A DNA stretch of 12,884 bases from an uncultured Ruminococcus sp. GTDB taxonomy: Bacteria; Bacillota; Clostridia; Oscillospirales; Ruminococcaceae. Both the position numbers and the translations under genes were made by a program. Under the pieces are notes generated by a model. The model was not told the origin of the DNA, did no database searches, and saw only the letters and a program-made list of their open reading frames with translations. The stretch covers positions 1 to 12,884 of the forward strand of contig USNJ01000046.1 of the NCBI GenBank assembly GCA_900556055.1, given 5' to 3'. Positions within the stretch are counted from its first letter, which is position 1; the number at the start of each line of letters is the position of its first letter. Positions 7,744 to 12,884 of this stretch are shown in pieces.

Positions 7744-7841
7744 GATTTCCTTGCTATAAGGCGGCTGAAGCTTCCGCCCTGTATGATCTCAACCGTTGAA
7801 GCTCCGGTAAAAAGAGATGCAGCCTGCATGATCCATTCACA

Positions 7842-7855
7842 TTAGCTGTTGCTAA
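7842..7855 (-). promoter_or_regulatory. Shared operator copy 2, downstream of the enolase -10
   Basis: TTAGCTGTTGCTAA, a 5-bp inverted repeat around four bases. With flanks it reads ATTAGC-N4-GCTAACTT on the plus strand, identical outside the spacer to 5549-5566. It begins 9 nt beyond the minus-strand -10, covering the expected transcription start. Confidence 0.75.
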
Positions 7856-7864
7856 CTTGCTTAC

Positions 7865-7893
7865 ATTATAGCACGTATATGTCAGTTAGTCAA
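7865..7893 (-). promoter_or_regulatory. Enolase promoter
   Basis: Minus strand TTGACT (7888-7893), a 17-base spacer ending in TGC, and TATAAT (7865-7870), which gives an extended -10. Start of transcription is near 7858, giving a leader of about 170 nt. Operators overlap the -35 and follow the -10. Confidence 0.87.
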
Positions 7894-7899
7894 TGCTAA
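7886..7899 (-). promoter_or_regulatory. Shared operator copy 3, over the enolase -35
   Basis: On the minus strand it reads ATTAGC-ATTG-ACTAACTG, one arm base off the ATTAGC-N4-GCTAACTT consensus. It contains the -35 hexamer TTGACT. Its centre is 44 bp from copy 2, about four helical turns, so dimers at both could contact each other. Confidence 0.65.
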
Positions 7900-7910
7900 T
7901 TTATTTCAAG

Positions 7911-7957
7911 AAAAATCCCCATAAATATGCAAGCTTTAATGCGCATTTATGGAGATT
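7911..7957 (-). terminator. Terminator of the dTDP-glucose dehydratase gene
   Basis: A 13-pair stem (7945-7957 with 7914-7926) contains one G-U pair on the minus strand and leads into TTTC. It lies 23 nt after the dehydratase stop and directly upstream of the enolase promoter, insulating it. Confidence 0.78.
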
Positions 7958-7980
7958 AAAAACATATTCTAACAGTTATC

Positions 7981-8934
7981 CTACGCTAATGATTTGTAAT
8001 ATTCGATCGTGTCCCTTATCCCGTCCGCAAATTTTATCTTGGGATACCAGCCGAGTTCACTGCGGAGCTTTGAGCTGTCGATTGCATATCTGAGGTCATG
8101 TCCCATTCGGTCGGCAACATGGGATATGAGCGTTTCGGGCTTCCCAAGCTCACGGCAGATAAGGCGGACGATGTCAATATTGCGCATTTCGCAGCTGCCG
8201 CCGATGTTGTATATTTCGCCGTTTCTGCCGCTGTGGATAATAAGGTCAACGGCGGAGCAGTGGTCGGAAACGTGTATCCAGTCCCTGACATTTTCGCCGC
8301 TTCCGTAGACGGGCAGGGGCTTGTCGGCAAGGGCATTCGTTATCATCAGCGGGATAAGCTTTTCCGTATGCTGGCAAGGACCGTAATTGTTCGAGCAGCG
8401 GGATATGGTGACGTTCAGCCCGTAGGTCCTGTGATACGCCATAGAGAGCAGGTCTGCGGACGTTTTCGACGCTGAATATGGGCTGGACGGACGGAGCGGC
8501 GAGTCCTCCGTAAACAGAAGGTCGGGACGGTCAAGCGGCAGATCGCCGTAAACCTCATCTGTCGAGATCTGATGAAAACGCTTTGCGCCGTATTTCAGGC
8601 ATGCGTCCATGATGACAGATGTTCCCGTGATGTTTGTTTTCAGGAATATTTCGGGATCATCGAGCGAACGGTCAACGTGGCTTTCTGCGGCGAAATTCAC
8701 GGCGATATCGGGACGTTCCGACTCAAATATCCCGTAAACGGCATTCCTGTCGGTGATATCCGCCTTATAAAATGCAAAATTTTCTAAGTTCATCACATCG
8801 GCGAGATTGTTCATATCCCCCGCATAGGTCAGGCTGTCGATGCAGACGATCCGGTATCCCGGGTGATTTTTTATCATATGGCGGATAAAATTGCAGCCGA
8901 TAAAGCCTGCGCCGCCTGTTACAAGCACGTTCAT
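7981..8934 (-). CDS. rfbB: dTDP-glucose 4,6-dehydratase
   Basis: An NAD+-dependent cytosolic enzyme that converts dTDP-glucose to dTDP-4-keto-6-deoxyglucose, the entry to dTDP-rhamnose and other deoxysugars for cell-surface glycans. It has 317 residues, a little short but normal. The Rossmann motif TGGAGFIG is at 6-13. The catalytic STDEVYG has Thr125, Asp126 and Glu127. The YSASK motif has Tyr153 and Lys157. NNYGP is at 182-186 and RDWIHVSDHC at 217-226, all family signatures. I chose ATG at 8932-8934 because AAAGGA is 8 nt upstream; the in-frame ATG at 8955 would overlap the promoter leader and add MTERKDS. The usual partners rfbA, rfbC and rfbD are absent nearby, so it works with enzymes encoded elsewhere. 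A related NDP-sugar dehydratase cannot be fully excluded. Confidence 0.93.
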   Translation of the reverse strand: MNVLVTGGAGFIGCNFIRHMIKNHPGYRIVCIDSLTYAGDMNNLADVMNLENFAFYKADITDRNAVYGIFESERPDIAVNFAAESHVDRSLDDPEIFLKTNITGTSVIMDACLKYGAKRFHQISTDEVYGDLPLDRPDLLFTEDSPLRPSSPYSASKTSADLLSMAYHRTYGLNVTISRCSNNYGPCQHTEKLIPLMITNALADKPLPVYGSGENVRDWIHVSDHCSAVDLIIHSGRNGEIYNIGGSCEMRNIDIVRLICRELGKPETLISHVADRMGHDLRYAIDSSKLRSELGWYPKIKFADGIRDTIEYYKSLA

Positions 8935-8964
8935 ACTATCTTTCCTTTCGGTCATATGATATTT

Positions 8965-8993
8965 ATGATACCGCAGATCAGCCTAAAAATCAA
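8965..8993 (-). promoter_or_regulatory. Promoter of rfbB
   Basis: Minus strand TTGATT (8988-8993), a 17-base spacer and TATCAT (8965-8970). The leader to ATG at 8934 is about 25 nt. Confidence 0.65.
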
Positions 8994-9056
8994 GCCATAC
9001 TATAATAATGTTCGCAGCTTATGACGGCGGATAATATTGTTGTTTATGATGATAGA

Positions 9057-9119
9057 TTGTCAATAGACAAAGTGAAATATATGTTGTATAATCTGATCGG
9101 CAAATGAAATTGATTTCAT
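9057..9119 (+). promoter_or_regulatory. Promoter with two palindromes ahead of the broken small gene
   Basis: TAGACA (9064-9069), a 17-base spacer and TATAAT (9087-9092) form a good promoter. The palindrome TTGTC-AATA-GACAA (9057-9070) covers the -35. A second one, ATGAAAT-TG-ATTTCAT (9104-9119), begins just after the expected start at about 9099. The two differ from each other and from the other operators in this window. The regulators are unknown. Confidence 0.65.
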
Positions 9120-9149
9120 ATAAAAAACAACATGAAAGAGGGATCGGGT

Positions 9150-9354
9150 ATGGATAACAAAAAGACTGCTCACGAAATTCTGTCTGCCGTCGGCGGATTT
9201 TCGGTAGATCTCGGCGGATATGCAAAGCTTTCGTGGGACGGAAAATTATTCTCGCTGACATTTTCCGATGATGATAACTCAGCTCGGAGATGACACGTTC
9301 GGACACAAGACCGTTGTTACTGTATTTGCGAAATATAATTTCATGATAGTCTGA
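9150..9354 (+). pseudogene. Small gene of about 67 residues broken by a frameshift
   Basis: ATG at 9150 with GAGGG 7 nt upstream opens a 47-residue frame (MDNKKTAHEILSAVGG to DDDNSARR) that stops at 9291-9293. The next frame continues with protein-like sequence (TQLGDDTFGHKTVV, ending FMIV) to a stop at 9352-9354. A one-base change near the GATGATGAT repeat (9267-9275) would join them into one protein of about 67 residues. I do not recognise the family. The N-terminal part has an amphipathic helix, then an alternating hydrophobic pattern (KLSWDGKLFSLTFS) suggesting beta strands. It may be a true decay, a sequencing error, or a short gene that ends at the first stop. It has its own promoter, and its 3' end meets the converging methyltransferase gene at 9367. 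Confidence 0.5.
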
Positions 9355-9366
9355 CCTTGTTTTTGC

Positions 9367-10125
9367 TCATATTTTCTCGGAGCATATCATCATCTGAATG
9401 TCATTTTCCGATGACGGTTTTCCGCTGATATCGGCATAGCCTGCATATACCCTCATTCCGAGAGATGAGAATATGCTCTGTATCTCGCCGGGCGAATACA
9501 GCCTTATCGGATTTCCCTCTGTCATTTCGGGCTTAGGCAGCGGATCGCCGTAACGGTAATCGACCTGACCGTAAAGCAGCGTTTTTGTGCTGCTGTCCCA
9601 CTCGAAATCGGACAGAGTAAGGCACTTTTCACCTGCGTCCCAGAGCCTGCACGGAAAATGCGTTTCGGCATAGTCAGCGTTCATTATGTCCATAAAATGC
9701 TTTCCGCCGTGCTTCAGCGCCTTGGAAACGACCTTGAAAATCTTTAAATTCTCCCCGTCATTTTCGAGATATCCAACTGCGCCGTCAGCCATATTCAGCA
9801 CGGCATCAAACTCGTTTTCAAAGCTCAGCTCACGTATATCCGAACAGATGAACCGTGCGCCGAGCTTTTCCTTTTCTGCCTGCACGGATGCATATTTTAT
9901 GTAGTCGGGAGTGATGTCAGCGCCTGTTACGTCAAATCCGCGGCGTGCAAGCTCAAGCGAATGTCGCCCGAAACCGCAGGCGAGGTCGAGTATCCTTTCG
10001 CCGCCTTTCAGCCCAAGCTTTTCGATGAGAAAATCTGTCTGACGCTTTGTGTCCTCCACCCAGGACTGATCTGTGATGTCGAGCGTCCAGATTTTTTTGT
10101 ACCAGTCTTTTTCCATTGATTTCAT
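9367..10125 (-). CDS. Class I SAM-dependent methyltransferase
   Basis: A 252-residue cytosolic Rossmann-fold methyltransferase of the Methyltransf_25/11 type. Motif I is ILDLACGFGRHSLELA (45-60), where the DLACGFG glycine loop binds S-adenosylmethionine. The acidic residue at the end of strand 2 is Asp70 in VTGAD. CSDIREL (about 94-100) is motif III, followed by FDAVLNMADGAVGYL as motif IV and the post-motif. The C-terminal half has paired strands (TLLYGQVDYRYGD, NPIRLYSPGEI), as in small-molecule methyltransferases. The substrate is not recognisable. ATG at 10123-10125 follows AAGGAG at 9 nt, so the longer start is used rather than the internal Met4. It is a single gene with its own promoter; no clear terminator was seen after its stop. 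Confidence 0.9.
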   Translation of the reverse strand: MKSMEKDWYKKIWTLDITDQSWVEDTKRQTDFLIEKLGLKGGERILDLACGFGRHSLELARRGFDVTGADITPDYIKYASVQAEKEKLGARFICSDIRELSFENEFDAVLNMADGAVGYLENDGENLKIFKVVSKALKHGGKHFMDIMNADYAETHFPCRLWDAGEKCLTLSDFEWDSSTKTLLYGQVDYRYGDPLPKPEMTEGNPIRLYSPGEIQSIFSSLGMRVYAGYADISGKPSSENDIQMMICSEKI

Positions 10126-10156
10126 GTATTTCAGCTCCTTTTCTTATGGTTATAAC

Positions 10157-10185
10157 ATTGTATCATGCGGATTTTGCCATGTAAA
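10157..10185 (-). promoter_or_regulatory. Promoter of the methyltransferase gene
   Basis: Minus strand TTTACA (10180-10185), a 17-base spacer ending TGA, and TACAAT (10157-10162), which makes an extended -10. The leader is about 25 nt. Confidence 0.8.
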
Positions 10186-10293
10186 GGGATTTTGGCTATC
10201 CTGTAATATAATGCGGGCAAGCTGCAATTTTTCATGAAATAACGCTTGTTTTTGCTGCTGACAGCGATAAAATTATCATATTCGGAGGAAAAA

Positions 10294-10377
10294 GTGAATA
10301 CCAACAAATCAAAGAAAACTGATATGCTGAACTGCGGTCTTGCGGCGGGAGATCCCCATAATTCAATGGGATTTTAG
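10294..10377 (+). CDS. Possible 27-residue peptide ending CGLAAGDPHNSMGF
   Basis: GTG at 10294 follows a full GGAGG (10284-10288) at 5 nt and opens a 27-codon frame ending TAG at 10375-10377. The first ten residues are rich in Lys, Asn and Thr (MNTNKSKKTD). The end, LNCGLAAGDPHNSMGF, has a single Cys, two Gly, and an aromatic last residue. I do not recognise the family. Fifteen nt after the stop a terminator begins, so this is a self-contained unit; its promoter is weak (TTGTTT-N16-TAAAAT ending at 10273 at best). The 3' half coincides with the dispersed repeat, whose other copy near the MATE gene has a broken frame. It could be a signalling or modified peptide, a leader, or a non-coding repeat that happens to be open. 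Codon-level selection is not shown. Confidence 0.4.
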   Translation: MNTNKSKKTDMLNCGLAAGDPHNSMGF

Positions 10378-10391
10378 TATTATATATATAC
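10333..10391 (+). repeat. Dispersed repeat, copy B
   Basis: Partner of 2274-2331 (minus), with 49 of 59 columns identical. The copies share a TGCGGT start, GCGGCGG, AGATCCC, ATAATTCAATG and ATTATA blocks. Two small hairpins lie inside this copy: GGGA-GA-TCCC, and CCCAT-N6-ATGGG. Two copies in 13 kb suggest more in the genome. Confidence 0.75.
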
Positions 10392-10392
10392 G

Positions 10393-10436
10393 GCAGATAA
10401 TAACAAAAGCTGTTTATCGTTATCTGCTTGTTTTTT
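10393..10436 (+). terminator. Terminator after the short peptide ORF
   Basis: GCAGATAA (10393-10400) pairs with TTATCTGC (10420-10427), with a further four-base inner pairing (AACA/TGTT). TTGTTTTTT follows. It ends 21 nt before the -35 of the next promoter, so the short unit upstream is transcribed separately. Confidence 0.82.
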
Positions 10437-10457
10437 AAGAAATTGTTTTAAAACCGA

Positions 10458-10486
10458 TTGACAAAATTTATGAATAGTGATATAAT
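10458..10486 (+). promoter_or_regulatory. Consensus extended promoter of the transglutaminase-like gene
   Basis: TTGACA (10458-10463), exactly 17 bases, TATAAT (10481-10486) with TGA directly before it. All elements match consensus. Start is near 10493, leaving a leader of about 75 nt. No palindromic operator is evident, so strong constitutive expression is plausible. Confidence 0.9.
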
Positions 10487-10569
10487 TATGTAATAATCCG
10501 ATAACTGCAAAATGCTTATATTTTTCGGCTGTATGGGCAAAATAAAATGCAAATGAAAGGATGATAAAC

Positions 10570-12884
10570 TTGGGAAAAGAAGGAAAACGAAAACAGCACC
10601 GCCGCAGATATTCAGATCTGCTTGCATCGATAACGGCATCTGCTCTGGCGGTCATGAACGTGCCGTTCGGCGTTATTGCGGGCGCAGAGGATGAAAACGC
10701 AGATCAGCCTGTCGTTGAATCCCTCGGCATTATCAGTACGGAAACATCGGCGGCAGCTCCGCGCTTTATGTTATTCAGCTTGAATACGGGAACTGTTGAC
10801 CTGAAAAGCGGAAACCATCAGAACTGGATAGACCGTATTGACGTTCCCGACTACATAACATCGTTCTACAATGACCTTGTTGAATGGACCGATAATGACG
10901 GAACAAAGGACTATCTGATAGGTGATACATCGGCTTATGAAACTGTTTCAACAAGTGACGGTACATCGTATAACTGCGTAAAGCTGTTTAATGTTACACT
11001 TACAAGCAGCACTCAGGCATCTTATGTCAGAAATGCCATTCAGGCTGCATATGATGCATTCGACAGAGATCACCCCGAAGTTTTCTGGCTTGACGGAAGT
11101 ACAAATGTACTTACTTCGTACAGCGGCAATAACTACACTTTTTACTGGGTAATAAGCGGCGGAGATTTTTCCGTGTTCAGCAGTGCATATCCGAACAGCT
11201 CGGCAATAAAAACTGCCATTTCCGAACGTAACAGCAAGGTGAATACTATCATAGGCGGAGCAAGCGGAACCGATTATCAAAAGGTAAAGTATTTCAACGA
11301 ATGGCTCACAAATCACAATGAATACAACACAAGCCCTGACCTTACGGCTGCTCAGAGCAGTTATCCCGATGCGTGGGAATGCATAAGCGCACTCACGGGC
11401 AAAACAGGTACAAATGGCCCTGTATGCGAGGGATATGCAAGAGCAATGAAGGTTCTGTGCGACCAAAGCGGCATACCCTGCGTTCTCGCTGACGGAGATG
11501 CAGGCGAAGCACATATGTGGAACAACATCAAGATAGGCGGCAGCTGGTATGTTACTGACACAACATGGAACGACCCTAAAGGCGGAGCGAGCGGTGCGGT
11601 TTCGGGAGCTGAGAACGAAGATTATCTCCTTATCGGCTCAGCAAACTCAAAGCTCAGCAGCAGAACAACGCAGAACCGCGCTTCAACCGGCGGAGTAAGC
11701 TTCACAAACGGCCCCGTGCTTTCTTCTGCTGACTATGTTCCGATAGTTGAAAAAACAGTCACAGGCATTTCCGTGAAAACAGAGCCGACTGTCAAATCAT
11801 ATTTCTGCGGCGAAAGCTTTGATCCTTCGGGACTTGTTATAACTGTTGATTATTCAGACAGCACATCTGCGGATATTGCTTACAGCACAGCAAATGCGGC
11901 TGATTTCAGCTTCTCTCCCGATACATTCACAACAGCGGGAGATAACCTGACTGTAACTGTGACATATAAGGAAAAAACCGCCAACATAACCGGTATTAAG
12001 GCAGAAAAAAACAGCCTGACCGTTTCCGATTTTACATTCACACCTCCGTCAGATCTCACGTATGACGGAAACAGGAAGGACGCAGCTGTAACAGCAAAGA
12101 AAACGGGCGCAGGCACTGTTACCGTTAAATATTATAAAGACGGCACAGAAACCGCCCCGATAGCAGCAGGCACATACACGGTGAAGATCGATGTTTCCGA
12201 AGGTGCTGCATATAAAGAAGTGTCCGATATGACCGATCCTTCGTGGACATTCACGATAGGCGGCGCTTCGCTCAAAAATGCATTGGTAACTGTTGACAGC
12301 AGCACTGATTACTATTACAACAAGGGCACAGAGATCAAACCCGCTGTTACAGTCAAGCTCGGCTCGGCTGTTCTTACAAAAGATACCGACTACACCGTTT
12401 CATATGAGAACAACAAAAATGCAGGCACTGCAAAGGTCATCGTTACAGGTATAAACGATTATTCGGGTACAGCTTCTGCAACATTTACCATTAAAAAGGC
12501 AACACCGATTGTAACAGATGTTGCGGCTGTGGGTACTGTATACACAAGCACCGCTCCTTCAAATGTGCTGCTCACAGGAATAACGGATACAACAGGAAGC
12601 TTTAAGCTCAGCGGAGTATCGGCATTCACTGCGGGAATGAATGATTATTCTTACATATTCACTCCCGATGATAATTCAAATTACACGACAGCATCAGGCA
12701 ATGTTTCGATAAATGCTGTATCTGACGATGTACAAAGCATCTCAATAATATCAGCCCCCAAAAAGACTGACTATTCAGCAGGCGAAAGCTTTGATCCGAC
12801 AGGTCTTTCCATCAAGGTCAAGTATCTGAGCGGTGCTGAAAAAAATGTTAGCTACACCGCTGCAAATGCTTCATCGTTCACCTT
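10570..12884 (+). CDS. Large secreted transglutaminase-like protein with Ig-like repeats, 5' part
   Basis: An open frame of 771 codons that runs off the window. Start TTG at 10570 follows AAAGG (10556-10560) at 9 nt; the in-frame ATG at 10561 abuts that site. A basic N-terminus (GKEGKRKQHRRR) and a hydrophobic core to about 38 (ending near AGA-ED) form a signal peptide. Residues about 85-240 have no motif I know. A transglutaminase/protease-like core follows with the triad Cys286 (VCEGYARA), His315 (AHMWN) and Asp330 (VTDTTWNDP). Then come an Ig-like domain of the Big_3 type (about 398-470), an MBG-like strand-rich repeat (480-563), a third (569-642), a fourth with YIFTPDDNSNY (644-714), and a second Big_3-like copy from 721. 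This fits a cell-wall or extracellular protein acting on peptide or isopeptide bonds. Hydrolase or crosslinking activity is not settled by sequence. Confidence 0.9.
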   Translation, partial: MGKEGKRKQHRRRYSDLLASITASALAVMNVPFGVIAGAEDENADQPVVESLGIISTETSAAAPRFMLFSLNTGTVDLKSGNHQNWIDRIDVPDYITSFYNDLVEWTDNDGTKDYLIGDTSAYETVSTSDGTSYNCVKLFNVTLTSSTQASYVRNAIQAAYDAFDRDHPEVFWLDGSTNVLTSYSGNNYTFYWVISGGDFSVFSSAYPNSSAIKTAISERNSKVNTIIGGASGTDYQKVKYFNEWLTNHNEYNTSPDLTAAQSSYPDAWECISALTGKTGTNGPVCEGYARAMKVLCDQSGIPCVLADGDAGEAHMWNNIKIGGSWYVTDTTWNDPKGGASGAVSGAENEDYLLIGSANSKLSSRTTQNRASTGGVSFTNGPVLSSADYVPIVEKTVTGISVKTEPTVKSYFCGESFDPSGLVITVDYSDSTSADIAYSTANAADFSFSPDTFTTAGDNLTVTVTYKEKTANITGIKAEKNSLTVSDFTFTPPSDLTYDGNRKDAAVTAKKTGAGTVTVKYYKDGTETAPIAAGTYTVKIDVSEGAAYKEVSDMTDPSWTFTIGGASLKNALVTVDSSTDYYYNKGTEIKPAVTVKLGSAVLTKDTDYTVSYENNKNAGTAKVIVTGINDYSGTASATFTIKKATPIVTDVAAVGTVYTSTAPSNVLLTGITDTTGSFKLSGVSAFTAGMNDYSYIFTPDDNSNYTTASGNVSINAVSDDVQSISIISAPKKTDYSAGESFDPTGLSIKVKYLSGAEKNVSYTAANASSFT

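Noticed and set aside
10948..11514. Minus-strand frame of 188 codons
   Set aside because: Opposite the transglutaminase core, whose triad and secretion signal are on the plus strand.

Overview
The window looks like chromosome from a gut or rumen clostridium of the Ruminococcus type. This is inferred from the protein style (lipoprotein GH5 glucanase, sugar-binding lipoprotein, MepA-like MATE pump, Ig-repeat secreted protein), from strong AGGAGG-type ribosome sites, TTG starts and near-consensus sigma-A promoters. The species cannot be named from this sequence. No tRNA, rRNA, CRISPR array or transposase was seen.

Layout. 1-240 is the 3' end of a pdxT gene, followed by a terminator. 421-2285 is an autoregulated drug-efflux unit: a consensus promoter carrying two copies of one palindromic operator, a MarR-type repressor, and a MATE exporter overlapping it by 4 bases. 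2454-5369 (minus) holds a sugar-type solute-binding lipoprotein and then a lipoprotein GH5 glycoside hydrolase. Each has its own promoter, and a strong hairpin separates them. 5588-6262 (plus) is a six-helix membrane protein of unknown role. 6394-7689 (minus) is enolase, with a leader of about 170 nt. 7981-8934 (minus) is a stand-alone dTDP-glucose 4,6-dehydratase. 9150-9354 (plus) is a small frameshifted gene with its own promoter. 9367-10125 (minus) is a SAM-dependent methyltransferase. 10294-10377 (plus) is a possible 27-residue peptide with its own ribosome site and terminator. 10570-12884 (plus) is the start of a large secreted transglutaminase-like protein with Ig-like repeats, cut by the window edge. 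The longest stretch without a conventional gene, 10126-10569, holds two promoters, the peptide ORF and its terminator.

How the parts fit. The repressor and pump form a classic ligand-induced efflux pair. The GH5 enzyme and binding protein fit capture of oligosaccharides at the cell surface, but no permease is present. Most of the remaining genes are single-gene transcription units closed by clear terminators.

The most unusual signals are three. (1) A roughly 59-bp sequence occurs twice. One copy encodes the end of the possible 27-residue peptide. The other is a decayed copy that supplies the last codons and stop of the MATE gene. (2) A shared operator, ATTAGC-N4-GCTAACTT, occurs at the promoters of the unknown membrane protein and of enolase. 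(3) Several further promoters carry different palindromes. All regulatory calls were made by eye and are untested.
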